Source of the DNA: Azolla caroliniana
Taxonomy: Eukaryota; Polypodiophyta
Direction: 5' to 3'
DNA length: 64,000 bases
Assembly: GCA_043228905.1 (NCBI GenBank)
Contig: JBHGNT010000016.1
Location: 13,826,001 to 13,890,000, forward strand
Positions within the stretch are counted from its first letter, which is position 1; every line of letters starts with the position of its first letter. The notes below the pieces were generated by a model. The model had not been told where the DNA came from. It did not search any database and worked only from the letters and a program-made list of their open reading frames with translations. The position numbers and the translations under genes were made by a program. Below are positions 54,019 through 64,000 of the stretch, piece by piece.

Positions 54019-54866
54019 AAGTCAAGGAATGGGTGGGGGGACAGTTGTTGCGTATTCAGGACTGTTTTGGGGGCTATTTCCCCGTCACGTTTAATTTAGG
54101 ATGCCACATTAAATCCTTTTGGCGCTTCTCCCAGGTGTCTCCTCTGCCGCCTTCCAACTGAGACAACGCAGTTCTTCACAGCGCACTCTGTTCTTCCGCC
54201 TTCCAACTCAGGTCTTCACATCGCACTCGATATGTCGTTTTGTTGTTCTCTGCGTCAATCGTCTTCCCATCTTCTCCTTCCATCTTCTCTTTGACTCGGT
54301 ATGTCTACACCTATTTCTATAAAGTGGTTATTTCTATACATTGTTGTTATTTGTATATGTGTGTATTCTCACTTCCTTCATATTGTTATTATTTAGTAAG
54401 TTGTGGCCTACAATCTCTAATCTAAAATTTAGGATTGGTTTATGTTGAACAAATTAGTGCGTCGTCATGATTATGATTGTCACTGTCATCTCTGTCATAC
54501 TTTGATCATTACTCGTTATTATTTGCATTATTACTTTGATCATTCTGTTATTATTTAGTAAGTCATGTCAACTTACTAAAAAGACTTTTGAATAGCTCTC
54601 CTTCTCTTGTTCATTGTTTCTAGCTACAACACCTACAACCTAAGTTTTATATTAGCCTAATTTTATGGTCAAACAAGTAATTTAAAGGGGTCAAACAACA
54701 ACTTAATTGATGCAATTATTTCTTAAAAGTTAATTGTTTTGGAAAAGGAATATATGATTGTGGCAAACTCTTCAAATGTTTATCCGATTTCTAGTTGATG
54801 TTTATGCTATGGGGTATTAACTATGTTTATTTTACAATGTATTAAGAACTTATTCTGATTAATTAG
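54019..54866 (+). promoter_or_regulatory. Upstream region, 5' UTR exon and first intron of the transposase-like gene
   Basis: A pyrimidine-rich exon-like stretch (about 54,120-54,299) ends in a donor CTCG|GTATGT at 54,299; an AT-rich intron follows to the acceptor AATTAG at 54,866. No long open frame in the first exon, so it is probably untranslated. Left flank runs into the copia D duplication. Confidence 0.45.
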
Positions 54867-56535
54867 GTGCTGAAATATATGAGAGTGACAATGGTCGTCG
54901 ATGAGGAGAGCGAGGTGTCCCTTAGCAAATCTATGTTTGAGAGGAGCAAGAGACGGGTGGTTCTTGACATAGTCCATTATTTTCTAGAAGTAATTGAGAG
55001 ATTTAGCTTGAAGGATCGTAGGGATATTATCTCTAGAGTGTTGCACCATCAACTTTTGAATGAAGACATGGAGAATATTAAGTTTAGGGACCAATGTGTT
55101 TCAAAGGAAATTGTAGAGTGTATGAAGTCATCCCTACACTTAGTGAAAGGGGTAGTGAGCATAGATAAGCTTGGTGCAAAGAGAGCAATCCTTCACATGG
55201 TTGTAAATGGTACAACGAAAAAACAATATAGTGATACTAAAGTTGCCTTAGCACTTGATATCCAAAGAAGGAACTTGAGGAAGCATCGGACAAATATACA
55301 ATCAAATCAATTTAAGTGGTTGGGGTTAGGCCTTAGACGACAATGTGATGCATTGTCTCATGAGATTATTGAGGAAGTGGGTTCTTTTTGGGCAAAAAAC
55401 ACACATGTCTCACTGAATAAAAAAGATGTATGTAGACAACGTATAAGTCGAGGTAGGTGCTAGATTCACCCAAGACACTTCTTGGAGATGACTGAGGTAA
55501 ATCAATTTTTTATCTATTTGGTTTTAAATATTTTGTTGTTTACTAAATGCTTCTATTAATGTTACCTATTTATTGAGTGATGTAGGCTGAATTGTTCATG
55601 AACTTCAAAGACCAACATCCTAGCATCAATCTTGGATTTCGCAAATTCCAAGGTTTGAAACCATTTTTTGTTAGAAAGTTTAAGGAGAGGAACACATGTT
55701 GTTGTGTGTACCACATTAAAATGGATATGTTAAGGCTTGGTGTGAACAATATGCGTACTGATTCTAAGGGTATACACGGGGATGGGTGTGTTTGCACTTG
55801 TGATGTATGTAGACCAAATGGGAGTGGTAATAGATGTAATGCACGAAACATGACTTATGCAACAGTTTCTGAGTTATGGAGGTCTTTTGTTTGTGAAAAA
55901 CAACCATCATCTGAGTGGCATAATCGTACATGTCTTGTCAGAACATGTAAGGTTTGCCCACAACCGTTATTTTGTAGACAGGAGGTTGACGTGGATAACT
56001 GTCATATTGTGAAATGGAAATATTTAGAGTATGTGACAGAAAATATAGGTAAGGGTCTCGTTAGTAAGCGTATCAAGGAAGTATATAAGGAGGCATGTGC
56101 TACTACCCTTGTCTCAGAGTTTAAGAAGCAACTCGGGGAGTTCATTCCACATAACTTTAGGAGTTATTGGCAAAATTCACAATTCAAGGAATGTATAAAT
56201 AACTTACCACTGGATGTTATGGTATCTATTATTGACTTTGTAAAGAACTATACCTTTAAAGTTCAAAATGAAGTTCAATCAATGAATTGTTACAATGACC
56301 AATGTACAATACTTGTACATATTTGCTACTGGAGAAAAGACGGTGAGTTACATAAGAAATCAATATTCTATATTTTAGATGATAAAAAGCATGATACGCT
56401 ATTTGTTCAACATTATTTTAAGCTTCACCACGTAGATTTATTGTCCTTGGGTGTTAACTTTTATCGCCATTAGGTTTGGTTTGATGGTGTTGCCTCACAA
56501 TTTAAGGTGGCTCGGTCGTTCTACTTCATTGCAAG
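54867..56535 (+). pseudogene. Transposase-like gene of the DNA transposon (exons 54,867-55,496 and 55,586-56,535)
   Basis: First ATG in the exon at 54,879. Exon 2 ends at GAG|GTAAATC (55,496) and exon 3 starts after TGTAG (55,585); the join is in frame (MTE|AELFMNF) and matches the paralogue at 48,318. Exon 3 encodes LKPFFVRKFKERNTCCCVYH, C-x-C-x2-C and CLVRTCKVC clusters, then DFVKNY (D at 56,234) and VWFDGVASQFK (D at 56,483), 83 residues apart, as in RNase H-fold transposases (first two acidic residues of a DDE/D triad, by inference). It ends at a donor GCAAG|GTAAGG (56,535); the part that would hold the third residue is not found. Two in-frame TAGs (55,461, 56,471) make this copy inactive. 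I know similar DF[AV].NY / DG.ASQFK proteins from plant and algal repeats but no formal family name. Confidence 0.72.
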
Positions 56536-56806
56536 GTAAGGAAATAATCCATATGATTGGTACTTATAACTGGATGTCTATTTTGGTAATAATTCATAGT
56601 ACTTCATCTATTGCTTGAGTTTCCTACCAATACAAATATTATATGAACAGTCATAAAAAATGTTCCTTGTTCGTAGCACTACCTTGTTCCTCTTCTTGGC
56701 TGGTAGCTACACTCTCTTTAATGTTACAGTCATGCTCCTCATGTTTGGTGAAATTCACATTCCCTATTGACTCCTCGTAAAACTCGTTTGTCACCTTGTT
56801 CTTTGG
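56536..56806. other. Region between the two convergent genes
   Basis: About 270 bases with no clear coding sequence; presumably the 3' remnant of the plus-strand gene and the 3' untranslated region of the minus-strand gene. Confidence 0.4.
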
Positions 56807-59800
56807 TCACTCCAGCTCCTCTTCTTGGGTGATTTCACATTCCTCATGTGTGATGCTATCTGAGTCTGAACAATCAAGATTGCTCCATAGACTGCCTGAA
56901 TCATCTGATGCTATTTGGGAATGTCCAGGTTCTTCTATTCCTAATTAACAAGAACAATATCAATTCACATTCTTACAAAGTGAAGGAACCTAGCCATATC
57001 AATTAACATACTAGATTAAGGGACAATCATTTACCTATTGTTACATCTCCATCCTGGACTTTTGAAGATGAGCTTTTGCAGATGATTGTGTTTGTCATGT
57101 GCTGCAAGACCTGGTTTGCATTGGTATCACACTCGTCATTATTGCTTGGGACGATAAATTCTTCTTCATGTTGTGGCTCTGAATCGGTATCTCCATTTTC
57201 ATTAATCATTTCTTCCTTGCCTAACAACAAAAGCCCGTGTTCTTAGTCTAACTCATTAACTTTACAGCTCTCAAAGTTTGTGAGAATTTGTATGACCCAC
57301 CACTACAATGAACTCTGCATTTCTTCCCCTTTCCATACAATTTCCTTGCATCATTACGCTTCTTCGTAGGCTCTTTGATAGAAACATAAGAAATTAGAAG
57401 TATAGCAACAATGCATTATTAAAAGTTCACACACAATTAGCATTACCGTTCACATAGTGAAGGGGAGCCGAGCTAGGAGAATTTGTTTGAAGCAACACGT
57501 CTTCAACTGTTCCAATGGCCTTTCTCATACATTCATCTTCATCATAAATTTCCTCAGTTACCACTAAGGAATGACCATGGAATTTGGCATTTGCAGCAAA
57601 CTCTGTACGTAGTAGCGCAGGGGCTGGTTGGTCAGTTACCTTCCTTGGTGTGGTGTTGCTTGATACTACAACATTCATATTATAATCGTACATTAGTTCT
57701 AACATGACTACAATGTTACAAATATTATCAGTACTGAATCAAGTGGACATTTAAGACCTTCAGTACTAAAAAATCAATCTTGTTCCAACTGATCACCAAG
57801 GAATACGCATGTAGCAGTAATATTAGTACTAAAACAACAAAGAGGAACTTGAGGACACAATACAGAAACATCTGGACATGATGTCGATATTTGTTCGGTA
57901 CTAAACAAAAGACCTGCATGCCTATTTATTCGGTCATCTAGAGCCTATTTGTTCGGTTCTCCTATTTGTTAGTACACATACAAGTGATACAAGTAAACAT
58001 TTAAGACGTTCAGTACTAAATCATCAGTACTGAATCAACTTAGCACCAAGGGATACAATGTAATCAGTAATGTTAGTACTAAAACATCAATCAAGGAACT
58101 TGCGAGAACAGTACTAAACCACCTGGACATGTTTATTAAAGCGTGGTATTGACCAATGTTAGTACTAAACAACCAAGACCTTCATGCGTATTTGTTCGGT
58201 CATCCTGAGCCTAACTTGAGTGGACACAAAACGTACAATGTAATGGACAATGTTAGTACTTATACAAGTTATACAACGAATCAATTAAGACATTCAGTAC
58301 TAAATAATCAGTATTGAATCAACTGATCACCAAGGAATAGAATGTAATCAGTAATATTAGTACTAAATCCTCCAACAAGGAACTTGAGGGCACATTACAC
58401 AACCACCTGGACATGCATATTTCATGTAATGAACAATGTTAGTACTAAAAAACCTAGACCTTCATGCCTATTTGTTCGGTCATCTAGAGCCTAAGCCAAG
58501 TGGACATAGAAAGTAAAATGTAATGAATAATGTTAGTGCACATGCAAGTTATACAACTAAACATTAAAGATCCTCAGTACTAAATAAGATTCACATTGTC
58601 AACTGATCACCAAGGAATACAATGTAATCAATAATTTTAGTACTGAATCATGTAAAATGATCTTGCGGGAACAATACTCATGGGTATAAGACCAAAACCA
58701 AATGTTAAAATTATAAAAGCATAGTATAAAAATTACATATGTTCTTAATCACATACCATATGAATGTACTTTCAAACCCCAAGTTACGTACCATTCAACT
58801 CCAATTGTACTTTTACAGTGTAAACATATATTTTCTTTCTCAAAATGGTACTTAGCGCATAAACAATGATATGTGTGCAAGCATGGTGTAATGATAGCAT
58901 CCATGGCCTCAAACTTGAATCCAAGGCCATAGAATACACACCTTCAAAAACGAGACACAACATACACTATATTAGCAACGATGATATTTTATATAATAGA
59001 AGGTCAACTTGTAAAAATATAAACCATTACCTTGATACAATAATTCTTGTAATGGTACTTTCATTGCAAGTGGGATGCTCAACTACTTCTGGCCATAGAG
59101 GATCTAAACCTTTATCTTTTAGACCCTTCATCAAACATGTCAGGTTCTCAGAGTGACTTTTTAAGGCTAATAACTTATCATCAATTTCAGAACGAGATGA
59201 CCTCCATGTCTCCAGATCTTTCTTCTGTTTTCTCAGTTGAGTACCCATATTTGTCAGCTCCTTCTTTAACTCCTCTTTCAACACATTGCTTTCAGAATGT
59301 TGGATTGTTGTTGTTATCCATACGTATGTATTCGATATAGATGTGAATTGTTTCTCTTTCGCCATCTCACTAGATGAAACTTCTTCCAAATCGGTGAGAA
59401 GCGCTTGCATTCTTGTTTGCATGGAAGTTATGCAACGCAACAATCGTTGTTCATGCTTTTCTGTTAGTGTAGCTCTTTCTTTTGCAATCTGTTTAGTCAA
59501 CACAGATGTCCTAGTTGGGATTTCAATGTGAGAGGTACCCTCACACTTCATAGTAGTGTTGGTACTTGAGGACCCTCTATAATGTGATGATCGATGATGA
59601 GCAAAATCTTCCCAATGAACTTCAATGCCACCATGGAGTTCACATGCAAATGCACGTGCAAAAACAGTTCCTACCTCATTGTTTAGGATATATTTTGTAT
59701 CATAAACTTGTTCATATCGTGACTTTAGTTCAGTGATATAATCCTTCTTCAATTGAGTGAGGTGAAAACCTCTCCTTGTCTCCGGTTGTGATGAGCCCCA

Positions 59801-60097
59801 TGTTTTGATCATCCACATGTCTAGGTCTTCATAAGTGTCAAGTCGTGCACGAAGAAAATATCCCCATCCTAACATTCTACCTCGAAGGATGTTTGTGAAC
59901 ATCTTCTTGCCCTGAGATGTTGACAACTTAAACCTCCCTCTGGTGGGGGTCATCTTACTTTCTTTGATGGGGGTTCTTTTTCTTTCCTTACATGGTGTGT
60001 TGACATTTTCTTTGACCATTTTCGTCTTCGTGGGTGTCTTCCTTGTCATTTGAGTCCTATCTCTCTTCTTCACACACACAACAATAGTAAATAACAA
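56807..60097 (-). CDS. Second gene of the DNA transposon: coiled-coil / zinc-finger protein, multi-exon
   Basis: My exon model (minus): A about 60,097-59,031 (first ATG near 60,050), B 58,941-58,792, C about 57,705-57,447, D 57,372-57,301, E 57,220-57,035, F 56,940 to the TGA at 56,807-56,809. Joins A-B, C-D, D-E and E-F keep frame across GT-AG sites; B-C is unresolved and may include another exon. A begins with a basic Lys/Thr-rich stretch, then an unknown domain (GRMLGWGYFLRARLDTYEDLDMW region), then a coiled coil (last ~170 residues). B encodes a compact Cys/His cluster (PCLHTYHCLC ... CLHC). D is basic; E and F are acidic. No stop breaks the joined exons. I do not recognise the protein; by analogy with other two-gene transposons it may be an accessory DNA-binding factor. 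Confidence 0.6.
57740..58720. repeat. Four imperfect 248-284 bp repeats rich in TTAGTACTAAA
   Basis: The phrase CAGTACTAAA...CAACTGATCACCAAGGAATA recurs at about 57,762, 58,010, 58,293 and 58,574. Each copy contains one or more TTAGTACTAAA words plus CACCTGGACATG and TTTGTTCGGTCAT. It lies in the intron between exons B and C of the minus-strand gene. The same word ends the right terminal repeat of the transposon. Confidence 0.85.
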
Positions 60098-60690
60098 TAG
60101 ATCAATCACAACTGTCTTTTTTCATCATCATATGATTAAATCACGCATAATAAGAACAAAAATGAGACATAACAACCCTAAACATACTTCAAGTTGGCTC
60201 AAAAACAAGATTCATGCATGTACAAGTCTCTCTTGAAAGTGCACATAGGAGGAAAGAGAAAAACATATACACAACATATACATGCTAAACCATGGAAAAT
60301 CATTGCAGCGTACCATCATAGAACCATCTTCCATGTACAAGTGTCTCAAATGATCAAGGGAGAACAACAACAACAACAACAACAAAACCCTAACATGTAG
60401 CAGAACGTGAAGATAAGCCTAAAGCAGGATTACCTTTTCAGATGTTGTTAGGGTTGCAGATAGCAGGATTACCTTTCTAAAGTCCTTGCAGAGGGGACAC
60501 ATTTGAAACACGGGTTGCAAGCAAACGGACACGCCAGGTAGAGGGAACACAACGACTTGAGAACACCTGGAGGTAGAGCAAAGCAAAGGTCACAGCCAGC
60601 AGAGGGGACACGGCCAACACAGCAGAGGTCAATGTCGTTAGGACAAGGTGAGCACAAAACACCTAACAGTGAGGGAGAACAAGGTCATCA
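60098..60690 (-). promoter_or_regulatory. Probable 5' UTR exon and promoter side of the minus-strand gene
   Basis: Donor-like AAAG|GTAATCCTGC words on the minus strand occur twice (about 60,437 and 60,477), suggesting an untranslated first exon; a (CAA)n run is at 60,366-60,386. No convincing open frame. Confidence 0.35.
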
Positions 60691-60726
60691 GTGGGAGAGA
60701 GAACGCGGCCAACCCTAGAGAGGTTG

Positions 60727-60960
60727 AAAGACCTGTGTAGAAGGTGGAAGAGAGACAGAGAGGGGGAGAGGAGGTACGAACGACGAGCAGTGACGCGCTT
60801 GGAGTCTGCAAAGACCTGTGCAGAAGGTGGAAGACAGACAGAGAGGGGGAGAGGAGGTATGAACGATGAGTAGTGACGCGCTTGGAGTCTACAGAGACTT
60901 GTACAAAAGGTGGAAGAGAGACAGAGAGGGGGGGAGGAGGTACAAACCTCGAGAATCAGT
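60727..60960. repeat. Three tandem ~82-bp GA-rich units
   Basis: Units starting AAGACCTGTG-AGAAGGTGGAAG repeat at about 60,729, 60,810 and 60,891 with a few substitutions. They contain GACAGAGAGGGGGAGAGGAGG. Confidence 0.85.
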
Positions 60961-60992
60961 GAGTAGAAGGGGGGAGGAGAGACATAGAGAGA

Positions 60993-61020
60993 GGGGGGGG
61001 GGGGGGGGGGGGGGGGGGGG
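60993..61020 (+). repeat. G homopolymer (28 Gs)
   Basis: A run of 28 G follows GAGA repeats. Could form quadruplexes; its exact length may be unreliable in any assembly. Confidence 0.85.
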
Positions 61021-61337
61021 AGACTAACTGACTAACTAACAGTTCGAGATGAACATATGTGCCAAGAGAGAGAGCGAGAGAGGACATACTTACTATATTC
61101 ATAATTGAGTGACTACTCGAGATCTTGTATAGTTAAGATCTCCGTACAACATTACCTAGGACTATGACCCAACAACCTCAAATGAAATGGACAGTTGGAC
61201 ACAGACATAAGTTATAATTGTGGAAGGATGTGCAATGTTTTTTTTCATATTTGAAATCCATTTTCATTGAATGTGACTTTTAATTTTAGCACAAAATATG
61301 GTCAACTTTTTTAACCCAAATATTGGATTATTTTTCT

Positions 61338-61404
61338 TTCCTCCTCATCGAGTTAGTACTAAAATTTTGGCCAAAAGTTGGTACATCGTAGCATGCTTTC
61401 ACCT
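61338..61404 (-). repeat. Right terminal inverted repeat of the DNA transposon
   Basis: Complement reads AGGTGAAAGCATGCTACGATGTACCAACTTTTGGCC (in pieces: AGGTGAAAGCATGCTA, TGTACCAA, TTTTGGCCAAAA, TTAGTACTAAC), aligned with 48,849-48,915. Immediately right is GTAG, then chromovirus integrase. Confidence 0.65.
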
Positions 61405-61925
61405 GTAGATCAATATACGCAGATGACCCATTTCCTGCCATGTACTAAGGAAATCTCCAGTGAGGAAACCGCCAAAAATGTCATGCGTGAAGTATGTCGG
61501 CATTATCACCTTCCCGATAGTATCATCAACGATCGTGGACCCTAGTTCATCTCGAAATTCTGGAAGCACCTTTTTAAATGCTCAAGGTCACTTGTAACCT
61601 CTCCTCCGGTTACCACCCGCAAACAGACAGCCAAGAAGAACGAACAAATCAAACGTTGGAGCAGTATCTTTGGTGCTTTCTAAGCTATCATCAAGATGAT
61701 TGGGCAAATATTCTACACTTCGCCGAATTTGCGTATAATAACTCTGTCCACTCATCAATAAAAGTTACACCATTTTATGCTTATGCGGGTTGTCACCCCA
61801 GTGGTGTGTATTTGAAACCCCAGAGTTACCCACAAATCCAAGTGGATTTATCTACTCATCTACAGCAAGCTCAACAAACACACAAGGTTTACACGAATCG
61901 TCATCGGCTTCCATCCAGTTTTGAT
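61405..61925 (+). pseudogene. Chromovirus integrase core fragment, right of the DNA transposon
   Basis: Resumes the protein broken at 48,848: VDQYTQMTHFLPCTKE, HLPDSIINDRGP, then after a stop and a frameshift LSSGYHPQTDSQEERTNQ (catalytic E) and FAEFAYNNSVHSS. It ends within the integrase C-terminal region (THKVYTNRHRLPSSFDEKI) where an inverted fragment begins. Confidence 0.85.
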
Positions 61926-62775
61926 GAGAAGATCCCTCTAAAAAATGGCTCCATTGTGTAAAAGAGTCCACTATTGATAATAGCTCCTTGTCATGTATTT
62001 CGTAGTTGATTTTGGCGGTGTCAAACTTCCGTGAGTGGAAAGCCACAAGATGTAGTTTTTCATCATCGCCTTGTTGTGATAGAATGCTACCCAAGGCAAA
62101 ATCCGATGCGTCTGCCTCAATGATGAACGGTTTTTTCGAATCAACATGAGCTAGGATAGGAGCTGATGTAAATGCTTTCTTAAGACTCACAAAATCCGTG
62201 TCTGCTTCTTTCGACCAAATAAACGATCGACCCTTCTTGGTAAGTTGTGTGAGAGGCAGAATAAGCTTTGAGTAATCCTATATAAACTTGTGGTAGAAAT
62301 TGGTGAAGCCTTTAAAAAGCATTGCACATCTCGTAACCAATGTGGAGTCTGCCATTCTACCACCATTTTGACCTTAGTTGGATTCATAGAGATGCCTTCC
62401 GAGGAAATGACATAGCCTAGAAATTCCACCTGGTTGCACTCGAAACTACATTTTTCTAGTTTTGCATAAAGACCATGTTCTCGAAGTCGTTTTAGTACTA
62501 ATAGTACATGAGAATCATGTTCTTCTTGAGTCTTCGAATAGACCAGTAGATGATCAAACAAATATCCAAGAGATCTCGGAATATATCATTTGCCATGTGT
62601 TGGAAGACTGATGACGCATTAGTGAGACCGAATGGCATAACTGTATACTCAAAGTGCCCATATCTGGTGCAAAACGCGGTCTTCCATTCATCTCCTGGTC
62701 GGATTCGTACGAGGATATATGCTCCTCATAAGTCAATCTTTGTGAAGAACTTTGCACCATTGATCTGTTCTTTGG
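61926..62775 (-). pseudogene. Chromovirus RT-RNase H fragment in inverted orientation
   Basis: Minus-strand blocks: [46 protein letters not shown] (about 62,770-62,590), [33 protein letters not shown] (62,540-62,440) and FIIEADASDFALGSILSQQ (about 62,140-62,080). Frame breaks near 62,560 and 62,310. Joined head-to-tail in reverse with the integrase fragment at about 61,925. Confidence 0.85.
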
Positions 62776-63033
62776 GAAGACTCGAGAATATAACGCAACT
62801 AGAAGAAAACAATACAGCGATTCAGAGGACAAAAAACTATATTTTAGAGATTACCGAAAATTACGCTCGTTCTTACAAGTTTCCCATGCCCTTTATATAC
62901 AAGGTCATGGTCGGTTACGCTTGGAGCATGAACTATTACAAGCATTCATAACGCTTCATTCTATACCTATGGCCTCATAATTACGCTACGGTTGTTTTGT
63001 CTCTACGCCTTCCTTTTCTTCCACCTTTTCCCA
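62776..63033. other. Unassigned stretch
   Basis: About 260 bases between chromovirus and copia debris; no gene or repeat recognised. Confidence 0.4.
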
Positions 63034-63540
63034 CTAGGCCAACTTAGGTGGACAACACTTCGTCCTGGAATGATAGGTCGTGTTCTTCGCACTCTGGTTG
63101 CTGCAATAGAGCCGGAATTCCTCCTTCTGGATCCCTAACTCTTCGATGAAGTCCTTCGTCCAGATTATCTCTTTGCCAGCTTCCACGACTGTCGTGTACT
63201 CCACTTTCGTTGTCAACAGTGCAACGAACTTCTATAGCCACGACTGCCATGATACAACTCCCCCTACATAAGTCATGACATATCTAGATGTAGATTGGTT
63301 GGTATCCGCATCAGCCGACATATCCGAACACCATCGCGTACATCAAGCTTCGGACAGTAGAGGCATATGGTATCTTCATCATATCTAACTTCTCAGCCTT
63401 TGTCTTCGGGCTCTGCTTTCCGGACAACTTGCAGTTCGCCGGAAGTGTCGACCCTACCGACTCTGCATCCGACATGTTGAACCTTTGAAGCACCTTTGTC
63501 ACATACTTCTCTTGTGACAGCCACAACTACTTCTTCGTCC
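63034..63540 (-). pseudogene. Copia pol 3' fragment (RT tail and RNase H)
   Basis: Minus-strand WLSQEKYVTKVLQRFNMSDAESVG, LDMMKIPYASTVRSLMYAM, then after a deletion VEYTTVVEAGKEIIWTKDFIEELGIQ and LYCSNQSAKNTTYHSRTK match the C-terminal RT and RNase H of copia B and D. Both ends are truncated. Confidence 0.85.
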
Positions 63541-64000
63541 AGTCCCATATCTTAACTCCAGTAACCGTGTCCGAGAAGAAGGCCAAGACCAAGACATGGG
63601 CAGATGTGGTCAAAGACAGAAGGCAAATCGGAGATAGCCGATTCAGTCGAGGAGTTTGATTAAGGAGAGCCGAATCATATGTCGTTAGAAACTCGCAACA
63701 CTTTGCAATAATTGGCATCGGCACAATAGAGCTTAACCTTCCGAGCGGCTCTACTCTTGTATTGCACAACGTCTGACACGTACCTAAGCTGTCAAGGCCA
63801 TTGATCTTAGTCAAACAATTAGAAGAAGATGGTATACATGTTGGCTTCTCGACGAGAGGGTGGACACTTTAGAGAGGCAACCTCCTACTTGCTCGAGGAT
63901 CGAAGGTACATTCACTATACCCGCTATATGTCACTTTCAGAGAAGGTGACCTAGTTTTGGTAGACATGCTCCCTATCTTCAACTGTCAACTCTCTTCGAG
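63541..64000. other. Unassigned right edge of the window
   Basis: No recognised gene. A short plus-strand stretch (TVSEKKAKTKTWADVVKDRR near 63,560-63,620) could be part of a retroelement gag, but it is too short to assign. Confidence 0.3.

Larger units (their letters stand above)
48849..61404. mobile_element. Putative TIR DNA transposon with two convergent genes; TSD GTA(G)
   Basis: Evidence for an insertion: chromovirus integrase coding sequence stops at 48,848 and resumes at 61,405 with GTA (or GTAG) on both sides (48,846-48,849, 61,405-61,408). The ends are imperfect inverted repeats: left GGGTCAAAGGATGCTAG-TGTACCAA...TTTTTGGCCAAAA...GAGTACTA, right (complement) AGGTGAAAGCATGCTACGATGTACCAA-CTTTTGGCCAAAA...TTAGTACTAA. 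Without nested copia D it is about 7.5 kb. It contains a transposase-like gene (plus) and a coiled-coil/zinc-finger gene (minus) in convergent order. The 3-4 bp duplication fits CMC/EnSpm or Harbinger-like elements but the ends begin with neither CACTA nor a form I recognise, so the superfamily is open. Decayed. Confidence 0.7.

Overview
The window is eukaryotic nuclear DNA, almost certainly from a streptophyte (green plant lineage). Every recognisable coding sequence belongs to a transposable element. There are Ty1/copia elements with an initiator-Met primer site, at least three Ty3/gypsy lineages including a chromodomain-bearing chromovirus, a non-autonomous LTR element, and cut-and-paste-type transposon genes with GT-AG introns. 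No ordinary host gene, rRNA, functional tRNA gene, CRISPR array or bacterial operon was seen. The species cannot be named from the sequence. The mixture, including a Ty3 group with a GGTNS/FLDD reverse transcriptase and two transposase-like families I associate with non-seed plants and algae, hints at a bryophyte, lycophyte, fern or charophyte.

Layout, left to right. 1-10.8 kb is a patchwork of broken Ty3 fragments (families called here B, A' and chromovirus). It is interrupted by a chromovirus solo LTR (3559-3985, TSD CCATC) and by a 3.2 kb non-autonomous LTR element with identical 485-bp LTRs (4089-7255, TSD TACGT). 10,789-20,060 is a Ty3 element ('A') on the minus strand with open gag-protease and pol frames and 1.76-kb LTRs. 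It sits inside the LTR of an older relative whose gag continues at 20,090-21,420. 21,425-25,190 is a 5'-truncated chromovirus (minus). 25,195-28,882 plus 39,010-39,279 is a decayed copia ('A') whose 3' LTR is split by a 10.1-kb Ty3 element ('B', 28,883-39,009, minus, TSD AGTAG) carrying an unusual extra ~970-codon reading frame after pol. 39,284-46,728 is a DUF7869-like transposase-type gene (minus), broken by a very young full-length copia ('B', 39,729-44,949, TSD ATAAG). 46.7-48.8 kb holds hairpins, an AT-rich TAGCTAATTAGC satellite and transposase debris.

48,849-61,404 is the most interesting object. It appears to be a ~7.5-kb DNA transposon (12.6 kb with a nested old copia 'D', 48,994-54,013, TSD CATTA) with imperfect ~60-bp terminal inverted repeats, inserted in a chromovirus integrase with a 3-4 bp duplication (GTA/GTAG). 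It carries two convergent, intron-containing genes: a transposase-like gene (plus strand, D-83-D motif, two premature stops) and a multi-exon coiled-coil/zinc-finger gene (minus strand). 61.4-63.5 kb returns to chromovirus and copia debris; 63.5-64 kb is unassigned.

How parts relate: the non-autonomous element shares its primer site and its unusual pre-LTR hairpin with Ty3 'B', which is its likely source of enzymes. Chromovirus LTRs carry heat-shock-element-like arrays just upstream of TATA boxes. Nesting, LTR identity and stop-codon spectra give a relative history: DNA transposon genes and chromovirus fragments are oldest, then copia D and A, then Ty3 B and A, then the non-autonomous element and copia B.
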